A stretch of 50,202 nucleotides of DNA, taken from NCBI GenBank assembly GCA_964633715.1, contig CAZWHQ010000032.1:1-50202 (forward strand), given 5' to 3'. Of the stretch, positions 1-10,300 are shown in pieces (the first letter of the stretch is position 1; every line of letters begins with the position of its first letter). This DNA is from JAUWVG01 sp964633715 (GTDB lineage Bacteria; Acidobacteriota; Aminicenantia; Aminicenantales; Aminicenantaceae). The notes beneath the pieces are model-generated. The model was not told the origin of the DNA. It was given only the letters and a program-made list of their open reading frames with translations, and did not search any database. Position numbers and translations under genes: made by a program.

Positions 1-50
1 TTCTAAAATAAAAATTAAACCTATTTTTTTAAAAAAGCATAATAAAAAGA

Positions 51-80
51 TTGACAGACTATAGGGGGGTATAGTATAAT
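51..80 (+). promoter_or_regulatory. Sigma70-type promoter with embedded CsoR-type operator
   Basis: A -35 box TTGACA (51-56) and a -10 box TATAAT (75-80) are separated by 18 bp. A run of six G flanked by short AT (ATAGGGGGGTAT, 61-72) fills the spacer. G/C-run sequences of this type are typical operators of CsoR-family copper repressors, and csoR lies just downstream, so copper-relieved repression is inferred. The same layout recurs at 524-553. Confidence 0.75.
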
Positions 81-100
81 TGGTATGTAAGGAGAATAAA

Positions 101-475
101 ATGAAAGAAGCATTAATTAGAAAAAGAAAAATTGCAGTTGCTCCTGGTAATTTAGAGACAATGGGAAACCGATTGAAAGATGCATTATGTGAACATATTG
201 GTGTATCGGAAGTACGCTTTGATATGCAAAAGATGGTCATTTCAGTTGAGTATGATCTTTTAAAGGTATCTTTTGAAGAAATCGAAAAGAAACTTTTGGA
301 TTCGAAAATATCATTTGCAAAAGGTTTGTTTAAGAGATGGAAGCGAAGTTGGGCCAAATTTACAGAGCAAAACGAATTGGATAACCTTTCTGCCAAACCC
401 ACGTCATGCTGTGATGATCCAAGAGGAGGCAAAAAGGGTGGCGGCTGTAATGCTGTGACAAGGTACCCGAATTAG
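101..475 (+). CDS. Small HMA-like protein with Cys-rich tail, copper operon
   Basis: A 124-residue protein whose function is not known. The start is the ATG at 101, preceded by AAGGAG at 89-94; an upstream in-frame TTG at 80 falls in the -10 box and is rejected. Residues ~10-75 have the beta-alpha-beta pattern of a heavy-metal-associated fold (EVRFDMQKMVISVEYD) but lack the CxxC loop. The C-terminal ~25 residues carry a Cys pair and a Gly/Lys-rich stretch ending in another Cys (SCCDD...GGGC), which could bind a soft metal. It has its own promoter with the same operator as csoR, so it is probably a copper-induced metal-binding or chaperone-like protein. That role is an inference from context. 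Confidence 0.7.
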   Translation: MKEALIRKRKIAVAPGNLETMGNRLKDALCEHIGVSEVRFDMQKMVISVEYDLLKVSFEEIEKKLLDSKISFAKGLFKRWKRSWAKFTEQNELDNLSAKPTSCCDDPRGGKKGGGCNAVTRYPN

Positions 476-523
476 TGAATGAAAACTGAACTAAAATGAA
501 CATTGAAACAAATAAAATTTTGA

Positions 524-553
524 TTGACATACATAAGGGGGGTATGCTATAAT
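524..553 (+). promoter_or_regulatory. Promoter of csoR-copA operon with CsoR-type operator
   Basis: TTGACA (524-529) and TATAAT (548-553) are 18 bp apart, and the G6 run (537-542, context ATAAGGGGGGTATG) sits at exactly the same offset from the -35 box as in the promoter at 51-80. This indicates joint control of the two transcription units, presumably by the CsoR encoded at 584-862. Confidence 0.75.
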
Positions 554-583
554 CTCAATAATCCAAATTAAAGGAGGAATAGA

Positions 584-862
584 ATGGCAAAAATAACAAC
601 AACTCATGAAGAGGAAATTGTACGGCTCAATAGAATTGCAGGGCAAGTAAGAGGTGTACAAAAAATGATTGAGGATGAAAGATATTGTATCGATATTTTG
701 ACCCAGATCAGCTCAATCCAAGGAGCCATTAAAGCTGTAGGAGAAAATATTCTTGAACGACATCTTAAAGGATGTGTCAAGCAATCTTTTTCAATAGGAG
801 ATAGTGAAGACAGAAAAAAGAAGGTTGATGAGGTAATTGAGGTTTTAAAAAAATTTAAGTGA
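584..862 (+). CDS. csoR: CsoR-family copper-sensing repressor
   Basis: A 92-residue all-helical DUF156/CsoR-family protein. The family signature RLNRIAGQVRGVQKMIE lies near residues 14-30. The Cu(I) ligand triad of CsoR is present as Cys35, His60 and Cys64 (RYCIDIL and RHLKGCV), which favours copper over formaldehyde (FrmR) or persulfide (CstR) sensing. In characterised members Cu(I) binding releases the repressor from GC-run operators. The gene follows a promoter containing such an operator and precedes copA, so autoregulation is likely. An AAAGGAGG ribosome binding site precedes the ATG. Confidence 0.92.
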   Translation: MAKITTTHEEEIVRLNRIAGQVRGVQKMIEDERYCIDILTQISSIQGAIKAVGENILERHLKGCVKQSFSIGDSEDRKKKVDEVIEVLKKFK

Positions 863-878
863 AGCTGAAGGAGGAGAA

Positions 879-1265
879 ATGAAATATTATTTTAACAAAA
901 CGATTGCTGATTCTTTTGATGCAGTCTGTAATAGAGCCATTGAAGCCCTAAAGAAAGAAGGATTTGGAGTGTTGACAGAGATCGATGTCAAAGAAACTCT
1001 GAAGAAAAAATTGGATGTGGACTTTCGTAAATATAGGATATTGGGCGCATGCAATCCATCTTTTGCCTACAAGGCTCTTCAAACAGAAGACAAGATCGGA
1101 ATCATGCTTCCCTGCAATGTTATTGTACAGGAAATATCTGAGAATGAAATTGAAGTCGCTGCTGTTGATCCTATTGCCTCGATGCAGGCCATTCACAATC
1201 CCAATCTTGAGGGAATCGCTCTTCAGGTCAAAGAAAAATTAAGAAAAGTCATCGAGGGCATGTGA
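879..1265 (+). CDS. DUF302 family protein
   Basis: A 128-residue protein of the DUF302 type. It shows the typical N-terminal FNKTIADSFDAVCNRAIEAL, the central segment ending LGACNPSFAYKAL, and the C-terminal LPCNVIVQE followed by a VDP motif. The family has no settled function but is often found beside metal or redox genes. It starts 16 bp after csoR with a GGAGG site and ends 21 bp before copA, so it belongs to the copper operon. Two Cys (in GACNP and LPCNV) could be functional; this is speculation. Confidence 0.85.
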   Translation: MKYYFNKTIADSFDAVCNRAIEALKKEGFGVLTEIDVKETLKKKLDVDFRKYRILGACNPSFAYKALQTEDKIGIMLPCNVIVQEISENEIEVAAVDPIASMQAIHNPNLEGIALQVKEKLRKVIEGM

Positions 1266-1286
1266 CCTATTTTAAGGAGATTTGTT

Positions 1287-3782
1287 ATGACTATAGATAC
1301 TGTCAGTAGAAAGGATGTTAAAGAAGAGAAGGCGGAAAGAATCGACATCCCCATTGTTGGCATGACTTGTGCAAGCTGTGCGATGACGGTACAGGGAGGT
1401 CTATCTGGACTCCAGGGTGTCGATAAGGCCGATGTCAACTTTGCCACTTCCAAAGCGACCGTGCAATACCATCCTCAGAAAGTAAGTGTTAAAGATTTAA
1501 TCAAAACTGTAAAGAATGCAGGTTATGATGTGGGCACAGCATCTATTGAGCTGCCCATACAGGAGATGAAATGTGCGTCATGTGTTACAGCTATCGAAAA
1601 TGCGCTTCTCCAAAAGAATGGAATCACCAAGGCTTCTGTCAATCTGGCTACTGAAAAAGCACGAGTGGAATACCTCCCATCTGAAATCAGTTTGAATGAA
1701 ATCACGAAAACAATCGAGGGGACCGGGTACAAAGTTCTCGAAGTTCCTCCTGAAGAGACCGTGGAGGATGCCGAGAAAATCGTTCACAACAAGGAATTAA
1801 AAAAACTAAGCATAAAATTCTATTCTGGTTTGATATTTGGCGTGCTTATATTCCTTGGAAGTGCGTCTAAAATGTTTCCTTGGGTGCCTGACATACTCAA
1901 TAATTTCTTTGTACTCTGGATGCTTGCTACACCGGTACAGTTCTGGATAGGCTGGCAGTTTTACAAAGGGGCCTGGGGAGCTTTCAGACACAGAAATGCC
2001 AACATGGATACTCTCATCGCCGTGGGAACTTCGGCGGCCTACCTGTACAGTGTCACTGCAACACTCTTTCCCACTTTTTTTAGATCCGGAGGAATTAAAC
2101 CTGAAGTTTATTTCGATACCTCTGCAATCATAATAACTTTAATTCTCCTGGGAAGACTTCTAGAGGCAAGAGCAAAAGGACAAACCTCTGAAGCTATAAA
2201 AAAGCTTATTGGGCTTCAGCCTAAAACTGCACGCGTGATTCGAGACAAATTAGAGATGGACATTGCTGTCGAAGATGTATTAGTGGGGGATATGATCGTA
2301 GTTCGGCCAGGGGAAAAGATGCCAGTTGATGGGATTGTCGTTGATGGGAAATCAGCTGTAGACGAGTCTATGATAACAGGAGAAAGTATTCCTGTAAAAA
2401 AAGAAACCGGTGATGAGATTATTGGATCAACTATCAACAAGACTGGTAGTTTTACTTTTAAGGCCACTAAGGTCGGGAAGGATACTGCACTAGCGCAGAT
2501 TATTAAACTCGTCCAAGAAGCACAGGGTTCGAAGGCTCCCATCCAGAGATTGGCAGATGTGATTTCGGGGTATTTTGTGCCAGTTGTTATTTCTATCGCA
2601 CTAGCCACTTTTATCATCTGGTTTAATTTCGGACCGGATCCAGCTTTAACTTTTGCTCTACTAAATTTTGTTGCTGTGATGATCATTGCCTGCCCATGTG
2701 CATTGGGATTGGCAACTCCAACAGCTGTGATGGTTGGAACAGGGAAAGGGGCGGAAAACGGGATCTTGATCAAGGGAGGTGAAAGTCTGGAGTTAGCCCA
2801 TAAGTTGGATACAATCGTTTTTGATAAAACCGGAACATTAACCAAAGGAGAGCCAGAAGTCACAGATATTGTCACTTCCGACTCATTTTCTGAAGAATAT
2901 TTCTTAAAATATGCTGCCAGTGCTGAAAAAGCATCCGAACATCCTCTTGGGGAAGCAATCATCAAAAGAGCTTCAGAGAAAGGAATAGAGCTTGAGAGCC
3001 CAATGGATTTTAATGCTATTGAAGGCCATGGACTGGAAGCCAAAGTGAATGGAAAAGCTATTTTTATAGGGAATAAAAAGCTCATGGATAACCAGCAAAT
3101 TCAGGTTGATGATCTTGAGGAGAAGGCGGAAAAATTTGCTGCGGAAGGAAAGACGCCTATCTATGTCTCCATTGATAAAAATTCCGCGGGTCTTGTGGCC
3201 GTTGCGGATACATTAAAGGATAATTCTGTCGCGGCTGTAAAAAAACTCGAGAGTTTGGGTTTAAACGTGATTATGCTGACTGGAGACAATAAAAAGACAG
3301 CCCAAGCAATCGCCCATGCAGCTGGAATAAAGAATGTTATTCCAGAGGTTCTCCCTGAGGACAAAGTTCTGGAGATAAAAAAACTTCAGTCAGAAGACAA
3401 AAAAGTGGCGATGGTTGGGGATGGGATAAACGATGCACCTGCGTTGGCTCAAGCCGATGTTGGGATTGCCATCGGATCAGGAACGGATGTGGCCATGGAA
3501 GCATCAGACATCACACTCATAAAGGGAGATTTGAATGGTGTTGTAGCTGCTATAGAGTTGAGCAAGCGGACTATCAGAGTGATCAAACAGAATCTATTCT
3601 GGGCTTTCTTTTACAACACGGCCGGAATCCCGATTGCTGCCGGAGCTCTTTTTCCATTCTTCGGCGTTCTCTTGAATCCGATATATGCCTCTGCCGCCAT
3701 GGCGTTCAGTTCGGTTACTGTTGTCTCTAATTCCCTTCGGTTAAGGCAGATTAAACTTAAAACCTCAGGAGGACCAAGATGA
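1287..3782 (+). CDS. copA: Cu(I)-exporting P1B-type ATPase
   Basis: An 831-residue inner-membrane copper pump that couples ATP hydrolysis to Cu(I) export. Two N-terminal heavy-metal-associated domains carry MTCASC (Cys28, Cys31) and MKCASC (Cys96, Cys99). Downstream are the actuator motif TGES, the intramembrane metal motif CPC in IACPCALG, the phosphorylation motif DKTGT, the ATP-binding SEHPLGEA motif, and GDGINDAP. All are intact and the length is normal for CopA with two HMA domains. The gene follows the DUF302 gene closely and overlaps the next gene by 4 bp (ATGA), indicating translational coupling within the CsoR-controlled operon. Confidence 0.96.
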   Translation: MTIDTVSRKDVKEEKAERIDIPIVGMTCASCAMTVQGGLSGLQGVDKADVNFATSKATVQYHPQKVSVKDLIKTVKNAGYDVGTASIELPIQEMKCASCVTAIENALLQKNGITKASVNLATEKARVEYLPSEISLNEITKTIEGTGYKVLEVPPEETVEDAEKIVHNKELKKLSIKFYSGLIFGVLIFLGSASKMFPWVPDILNNFFVLWMLATPVQFWIGWQFYKGAWGAFRHRNANMDTLIAVGTSAAYLYSVTATLFPTFFRSGGIKPEVYFDTSAIIITLILLGRLLEARAKGQTSEAIKKLIGLQPKTARVIRDKLEMDIAVEDVLVGDMIVVRPGEKMPVDGIVVDGKSAVDESMITGESIPVKKETGDEIIGSTINKTGSFTFKATKVGKDTALAQIIKLVQEAQGSKAPIQRLADVISGYFVPVVISIALATFIIWFNFGPDPALTFALLNFVAVMIIACPCALGLATPTAVMVGTGKGAENGILIKGGESLELAHKLDTIVFDKTGTLTKGEPEVTDIVTSDSFSEEYFLKYAASAEKASEHPLGEAIIKRASEKGIELESPMDFNAIEGHGLEAKVNGKAIFIGNKKLMDNQQIQVDDLEEKAEKFAAEGKTPIYVSIDKNSAGLVAVADTLKDNSVAAVKKLESLGLNVIMLTGDNKKTAQAIAHAAGIKNVIPEVLPEDKVLEIKKLQSEDKKVAMVGDGINDAPALAQADVGIAIGSGTDVAMEASDITLIKGDLNGVVAAIELSKRTIRVIKQNLFWAFFYNTAGIPIAAGALFPFFGVLLNPIYASAAMAFSSVTVVSNSLRLRQIKLKTSGGPR

Positions 3783-4153
3783 CACCGAAGTTGATAGTGA
3801 CTATTGTTGGAATTCTTCTTATTGTTTTAGTGAACTGGTATTTTTTCTTTTCAAAAAGGAAAGCCAAGTCTGTCCATGTTCAAAACAAAGGAATCCAGGA
3901 AGCCCAAATCAATGTCAAGGGTGGGTACGATCCTGATATCGTTGAGGTTAAAAAAGGAATACCTGTGCGTTTGAACTTTTATCGAGATGAAACCGCAGAT
4001 TGTTCCGATACAATTGTTTTCAGTGATTTTAAAATTAGAAAACCTCTCCCTGCTTATAAAACTACCCCTGTCGAGTTTACCCCAGAAAAAGAGGGAGAAT
4101 TTGTGTTTACCTGCGGAATGGGGATGCTGAAGGGAAAATTAATTGTCAACTAG
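3779..4153 (+). CDS. Membrane-anchored cupredoxin-like protein
   Basis: A 124-residue protein with one N-terminal membrane anchor (residues ~5-25, a hydrophobic stretch ending VNWYFFF) and an extracytoplasmic cupredoxin-like beta domain. The domain holds ETADCSDTIVF and a C-terminal FTCGMGMLKGKLIV strand, resembling the Cupredoxin_1 domains found after or near copper ATPases. The two Cys and the Met-rich CGMGM loop are candidate copper ligands; classical type-1 His ligands are not evident. The start overlaps the copA stop (ATGA). It may hand copper from CopA to the CusCBA-type pump encoded next; this is inferred from position. Confidence 0.8.
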   Translation: MTPKLIVTIVGILLIVLVNWYFFFSKRKAKSVHVQNKGIQEAQINVKGGYDPDIVEVKKGIPVRLNFYRDETADCSDTIVFSDFKIRKPLPAYKTTPVEFTPEKEGEFVFTCGMGMLKGKLIVN

Positions 4154-4287
4154 GGTTTCTTAGCATAAGCAAGGAATTAAATAAAAATGTTTGGTATGTT
4201 TTTCGACTTAAAATCTTATGAAATCTATGTGATTAATATGAGTAAGGAAAAATCTCTTTTAGAAATAAGGTCAAATAGGAGGGCAAT

Positions 4288-5613
4288 GTGAAGAAGACGA
4301 ATTTTTCAAAACTAAAATATCTTTTATTTGGTGTATGTCTACTTTCAGCTCTGTCACCGATGTTTGCTCGTGATGGTGCCGAAGAAGATGTCCTTCTTAC
4401 ACAATTGATACAGGAGGCATTGGATAACAATCCCAGGCTTGAAGCTGCAGTGAACCGTTCTTTATCTGTAGAAAAAGTCATTCCTCAAGCTGGAGCCCTT
4501 CCTGACCCTCAAATCTCACTGAGTTTGATGAATCTTCCTGTGAACAGTTTTTCTTTTACTCAAGAGCCAATGACGGGAAAGGTGATCTCAGTGATGCAGA
4601 TGTTTCCTTTTCCTGGAAAACTGGACCTCAAAACAGAGATGGCAGAATTTGAGGCGGCGGCCGTAAACTATCAACAGGATGAAGTCCGAAACACAGTTAT
4701 CCAAATGGTTAAAATTGCATATTACAGTTTGTATGGAATTGATCGAGCTATTGAAACAGTACAAAAAAATCAATCCTTGATGGAGCAATTTGTCCACATG
4801 GCTGAAACGAAATATGCGACAGGTTCGGGACTCCAACAGGATGTACTTCGAGCTCAGGTCGAGCTATCCAAAATGGAAGATGATCTGATCATGTGGCAGC
4901 AGAAGCGTTTAGGCGTCGCTGCCAAATTGAATGCAGTACTCAACAGATCCGCAAATTCTACATTCGCTACCATTCCTCAAGAATTGTCGCTGTCTCCAAA
5001 CATGCATCTAAATGTGTCTTTTGAAGATGTCGAAGAGAACAGACCTCTTCTCAAGGCATGGCAGGAAAAAATCCAGAAAGCCGAATCAGCAATTGAGCTT
5101 GCCCATAAGGATCTCTGGCCCAATTTTATGGTCGGTGCCAGCTATAACCAAAGGAATGATTTGAAAAGTGGAATGAAGATGAGGGATTTTATCTCTGCGA
5201 TGGTCTCTATGAATATACCTCTTTATCAAAAACGCAAACAAAAAATGAAAATCCTCGAAAAAGAATTGGCCCTGTCTAGAGTCCAAGCCGATTATGAAAA
5301 TGTGAAAACTGGAGTTCTTGCCGATATCCAAGGCCTGGGCACTGAACTGGATCGATTCCGTAAGCGTGCGGATCTCTTTAAAGGAGGAATTCTTATCCAA
5401 GCGCAGCAGTCTCTTGACTCTGCGTTAGAAGGATATCGAGTTGGAAAAGTCGATTTTTTAACATTGGTCAGCAACTGGATGATGCTCCAAAACTATGAAC
5501 TCCAGTATTATTTTGCTCTGGCTGAATATCATAAGTCTCTTGCCAACTATGAACAAACTATTGGAATTCAAATTTCCGAATTAGATAGATCAATCGATGT
5601 ATCTTTTGAATAA
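4288..5613 (+). CDS. CusC/TolC-type outer-membrane efflux protein
   Basis: A 441-residue outer-membrane factor of the TolC superfamily, forming the exit duct of a tripartite metal pump. A signal peptide is present (residues ~1-27, ending SPMFA). The body is mainly long helices with two internally similar halves, as in OEP family proteins (for example IQEALDNNPRLEAA near residues 41-54). The start is a GTG at 4288 behind AGGAGGG; the overlapping ATG at 4286 runs at once into a stop. It is followed by cusB- and cusA-like genes, which fixes its role as the outer-membrane part of a Cu/Ag efflux system. Confidence 0.88.
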   Translation: MKKTNFSKLKYLLFGVCLLSALSPMFARDGAEEDVLLTQLIQEALDNNPRLEAAVNRSLSVEKVIPQAGALPDPQISLSLMNLPVNSFSFTQEPMTGKVISVMQMFPFPGKLDLKTEMAEFEAAAVNYQQDEVRNTVIQMVKIAYYSLYGIDRAIETVQKNQSLMEQFVHMAETKYATGSGLQQDVLRAQVELSKMEDDLIMWQQKRLGVAAKLNAVLNRSANSTFATIPQELSLSPNMHLNVSFEDVEENRPLLKAWQEKIQKAESAIELAHKDLWPNFMVGASYNQRNDLKSGMKMRDFISAMVSMNIPLYQKRKQKMKILEKELALSRVQADYENVKTGVLADIQGLGTELDRFRKRADLFKGGILIQAQQSLDSALEGYRVGKVDFLTLVSNWMMLQNYELQYYFALAEYHKSLANYEQTIGIQISELDRSIDVSFE

Positions 5614-5634
5614 ATAAATGAAGAGGAGTCGAAC

Positions 5635-7329
5635 ATGAAAACAAAAATAATTTTAATATTGATTGTAGGAATCCTTATAGGAGCTGGAACGACCTATGTT
5701 ATTGTGCCGAAAGGAAAAACGATGGATAGTGCGGTTCAGGGAGAAGAAAAGCAGCTCTATTCCTGCGGGATGCATCCCGAGGTCATTTCTGATGAGCCTG
5801 GGGATTGTCCTATATGTGGGATGAAGCTGACTCCTATTAAAAGCTCTGCTCAGGCTGCTTCAGAAGAACCGGGAAAAGAGCGAAAGGTTCTATACTGGCA
5901 AGCACCTATGGATCCTACGGAAATATACGATCAACCGGGAAAATCCAAGATGGGAATGGATCTCATCCCTGTTTATGAGGGAGATGAAGCCGGAGGAGCA
6001 GGAAGTATTCTCATAGATGGTTCTATGCAGCAAAATATGAACCTCAGACTGGCTAAAGTCGAAAACCGGGCGATCTCCAGTGTTATCCGTGCCTTCGGGA
6101 AAGTCACGTATGCTCAAGACCAACAGTACTCTGTGAATACAAAAATAAGCGGCTGGATCGAAAAACTCTATGTGAATACTGTAGGACAAAAAATACGCAA
6201 GGGTGAACCATTACTCGAGATCTACTCGCCACAGTTGATCTCTACACAAGAAGAGTATCTTTTAGCATTAAATAATTTAGAAAAATTAGGATCCAGTCCT
6301 TATGAAAGCATCCGCACCAATGCAGAAAAAATGCTGTCGCTGGCCAAGGACAGGCTTGCATACTGGGATATTCCTGAAGCCGAGATTAAAAACTTGGATG
6401 AGACAGGAAAAGCTCGCCGTACGATTCTTCTGAGATCTCAAGTTAGCGGTGTTGTAACCCACAAGGGTGTGGTTGAAGGCGATAAGATCGGTCCAGGAAT
6501 GGACCTTTTTCATATTGCCGATTTGAGCAAAGTCTGGGTGGAAGTTTCGGTTTATGAATCTGAGTTGCCCTTTATTCAAAAAGGGCAGGGGGCAGAGCTT
6601 GAATTGGACCACATGTTGGGAGAGAGACTCGAAGGGAAAGTGGATTTTATCTATCCTTATCTTGATAAGAAAGCCAGAGTTAATAATGTGAGGCTAGTTT
6701 TCAATAATGCTGACTCATCCTTGAAACCTGACATGTTTGCAACTGCACGTATATACACTCAAGTTGAAGGAGAATCAATGGCGATCCCCACAGAAGCGAT
6801 CATCCACTCAGGTCAGCGGAAACTCGTGTTTGTGACAAAAGGGGATGGAAAATTTGAACCACGTGAAATCAAAACCGGAGCAGAATCGGATGATGGATTT
6901 ATGCAGGTGCTTTCCGGGCTTTTTATGGATGACATGGTTGTGGTTTCTGGTCAGTTTCTTTTGGATTCAGAAAGTCAGACTAGAGAGGCTATAGCTAAGA
7001 TGCGGGCTGCCCAAGCACAGAAAACAATGGATGCTCCTACTGAAGGAGAGGCCGAACACACTCATGAAGGAGAGAAGCAAGCGACGCAGGAAATGGATCC
7101 TGAAAAACTGTATGCGTGCCCAATGCATCCAGAGTTTATTACGACCGATCCCGAGGCAAAATGCCCGGAATGCGGAATGAATCTTGTCCCTGTCTCTGAG
7201 CTAGAGGGCAAAGTGGATCTCGAAAATGCAGAGTTTTATACTTGCTCTATGCACCCTGAATTTCTGTCGACGGATCCTGATGGCCGCTGTCCTGAATGTG
7301 GGATGAAGCTTGAAAAAGTTAAAAAATAG
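5635..7329 (+). CDS. cusB: CusB-type periplasmic adaptor with multiple heavy-metal-binding domains
   Basis: A 564-residue membrane fusion protein of the HlyD/CusB family that bridges the RND pump and the outer-membrane channel and can deliver Cu/Ag. An N-terminal membrane anchor is followed by a heavy-metal-binding module (YSCGMHPE ... CPICGMKL, ~42-70) and a second, Cys-less copy (APMDP ... SKMGMDLIPVYE, ~88-117). The core has the lipoyl/barrel-sandwich and beta-barrel regions. Two more modules close the protein (YACPMHPE ... CPECGMNL and YTCSMHPE ... CPECGMKL, ~495-560), after a His/Glu-rich linker. Typical CusB proteins have one or two such modules, so four is unusual. The gene lies between the channel and pump genes. 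Confidence 0.92.
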   Translation: MKTKIILILIVGILIGAGTTYVIVPKGKTMDSAVQGEEKQLYSCGMHPEVISDEPGDCPICGMKLTPIKSSAQAASEEPGKERKVLYWQAPMDPTEIYDQPGKSKMGMDLIPVYEGDEAGGAGSILIDGSMQQNMNLRLAKVENRAISSVIRAFGKVTYAQDQQYSVNTKISGWIEKLYVNTVGQKIRKGEPLLEIYSPQLISTQEEYLLALNNLEKLGSSPYESIRTNAEKMLSLAKDRLAYWDIPEAEIKNLDETGKARRTILLRSQVSGVVTHKGVVEGDKIGPGMDLFHIADLSKVWVEVSVYESELPFIQKGQGAELELDHMLGERLEGKVDFIYPYLDKKARVNNVRLVFNNADSSLKPDMFATARIYTQVEGESMAIPTEAIIHSGQRKLVFVTKGDGKFEPREIKTGAESDDGFMQVLSGLFMDDMVVVSGQFLLDSESQTREAIAKMRAAQAQKTMDAPTEGEAEHTHEGEKQATQEMDPEKLYACPMHPEFITTDPEAKCPECGMNLVPVSELEGKVDLENAEFYTCSMHPEFLSTDPDGRCPECGMKLEKVKK

Positions 7330-7359
7330 AGAAGATAACAAAAAAAGACGGAGCAGATT

Positions 7360-10300
7360 ATGTTAGAAAAAATCATTGAGTGGTCAGTCAATAACCGGTT
7401 ACTGGTGATCCTTGGGATGTTCGCCATCATTGTGGCGGGATTTGTATCGATTCAAACGACTCCCGTCGATGCTATCCCCGATTTGAGTGATGTGCAGGTG
7501 ATTGTGCTCACAGAATATCCGGGTCAGGGGCCGAATGTTGTCGAAGATCAGGTTACTTATCCCCTGACGACAGCAATGCTATCTGTGCCTTATGCCAAGG
7601 TCGTGCGTGGATATTCGTTTTTTGGTTTTTCTCTTGTCTATATTATTTTTGAAGATGGCACCGATCTATACTGGGCGCGCAGCCGGGTTTTAGAATACTT
7701 GAATTTTGCTGCCAGCCGTCTTCCCCAAGGCGCAATCCCGCAGCTTGGACCTGACGCAACAGGAGTCGGTTGGGTGTATGAGTATGTACTTAACGGAGGC
7801 GACCAGCATGATCTTCAGGAATTAAGGTCCATTCAGGACTGGTATCTGAAGTATGAGTTGGCCAGTGTTCCTGGTGTAAGTGAAGTGGCCAGCATCGGAG
7901 GTTTTGTTAAGCAGTATCAGGTCGAAGTGGATCCATTAAAACTTCAGGCTTACAGTATCCCGCTGCAAAAAGTCCGCATGGCTATTAAGCGCAGCAATAA
8001 CGATGTCGGTGGCCGCCTTGTAGAGATGGGGGAAACAGAATTTATGGTCCGCGGTTTAGGGTACATAAAATCTATCGAGGATTTAAAAAAAGTCCCAGTC
8101 GGAATGGGGCCAAATAATATGCCCATTCTTTTGAAAGATATTGCTGACGTTCATATCGGGCCCGAACTTAGGCGGGGTATTGCGGAGTGGAACGGTGAAG
8201 GAGAGACGGTTGGTGGGATCATCATCATGCGGTTTGGCGAGAATGCTTTGGAAGTTATCGACGGCGTCAAGGCCAAAATGGAGGATCTGAAAAAAGGTCT
8301 TCCCGAGGGCGTTACGATTGAAACAGCCTACGACCGCTCCTCTTTGATCAAAAGGGCTATTGCGACATTAAAAGAAAAACTCTTGGAAGAGGCCATTGTA
8401 GTGGCCTTGATTATCCTCGTTTTTCTGCTTCATTTGCGCAGTTCATTCGTGGCCATTATCACGCTGCCTTTGGGAGTTTTGCTTGCTTTTGTTGTCATGA
8501 GGGCTCAAGGTTTAAATGCTAATATTATGTCTTTGGGAGGGATTGCCATTGCAATTGGGGCTATGGTGGATGCCGTCATTGTGATGATTGAAAATGCTCA
8601 CAAACACATGGAGAAAGAACCCCCCGAAAATAGGAAAGACCACTGGGGTCTCATTGTTAAGGCCTCAAAAGAAGTAGGTCCGGCGCTCTTTTACTCCCTT
8701 CTGATCATAACTTTTTCGTTTATACCTGTTTTTTCTCTACAGCAGCAGGAGGGGAGGTTGTTTAAACCTCTAGCCTTTACGAAAACATATTCCATGGCGG
8801 CAGCAGCTCTTCTCGCTATTACTGTAGTGCCGGTTCTCATGGGATATTTTATCCGAGGAAAAATTCGGCCGGAAACCAAACATCCTCTCAGTAGGATTCT
8901 TATCAAACTTTACCGTCCTGTGATTCATTTTGTGCTGAAATATAAAATGGCTACGATTGTTGTTGCACTCTTAATAATCCTCGTCAGTGTATTTCCACTC
9001 ACACGTATCGGAGGAGAATTCATGCCTCCACTAAACGAGGGGGATCTGCTCTATATGCCGACCACTCTTCCAGGAATTTCGATCACCAAAGCCAAAGAAC
9101 TTCTTCAACAAACAGATAAAATCATTGCGAGTTTCCCTGAAGTTAAATCTGTTTTTGGAAAAATAGGCCGAGCAGAAACGGCCACTGATCCGGCACCTCT
9201 TGTAATGATTGAGACTACAATAATGCTTAAAGATAAGGAAGGCTGGCGTCCAAATATGACGATCGAAAAATTGACTGAAGAGCTCAATGATGCCGTTCAG
9301 TTCCCAGGATTGACTAATGCCTGGACGATGCCCATTAAAACGCGGATTGATATGCTGAGTACGGGAATAAAAACTCCTGTAGGGATCAAACTGATGGGGC
9401 CTGATTTACAGACGCTTAGCGATCTTGGGACAAGGATTGAGGCAGTCGTCCGTACTATACCAGGGACCTCAAGTGTCATCTCAGAACGCGTGACAGGTGG
9501 AAATTATCTCGATTTTACTGTAAACCGTGAAGCTGCAGCCAGGTACGGTCTGACAGTGGGAGATGTTCAGGATGTAATAATGTCTGCCATAGGTGGGATG
9601 AATGTTACTACGACCGTCGAAGGATTGGAAAGGTATCCGATTAATGTCCGATATAATCGTGAACTCAGGGATAATCTCTCCGCGCTCAAACGGGTTCTGA
9701 TTCCGACGCCATCAGGGGCACAAATACCTCTTGGGCAGGTGACAGAATTTGAGATTAAAAAAGGTCCGGCGGCAATCAAAAGCGAAAACGCCAGGCGTAC
9801 GGCATGGCTGTACGTGGATTTAAGGGATATCGATGTTGGAACTTATGTTAAGATGGCCAAAAGAGTTGTTGATACAACGGTGGAATTTCCAGCCGGGTAC
9901 AGCATTGTCTGGAGTGGTCAGTACGAATACATGCAGCGGGCCCAACAGCGTCTCCAACTAGTAATTCCCTTCACTTTGCTGATTATTTTCCTGCTTCTCT
10001 ATTTTAACTTCAAAAACATCACTGAAAGTCTGATCATCATGCTGTCTCTTCCGTTTGCTCTTGTGGGAGGGATCTGGCTGATTTGGCTCAATGGATACAA
10101 TATGAGCGTTGCAGTGGGTGTCGGATTTATTGCCCTAGCTGGAGTTGCAGCAGAAACAGGTGTTGTGATGCTGCTCTATATCGACAATGCGTATAAAGAC
10201 AGATTACTTCACGGACAGATGAACACTCGGGGTGATCTTCATGCTGCTGTTGTTCATGGTGCTGTGGAAAGAGTTAGGCCCAAGCTCATGACGGTGATGA

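Noticed and set aside
2216..3085. Long minus-strand reading frame (289 codons) inside copA
   Set aside because: It is the antisense of the strongly conserved copA frame, has low-complexity Ser/Thr/Ile composition and no recognisable domain.
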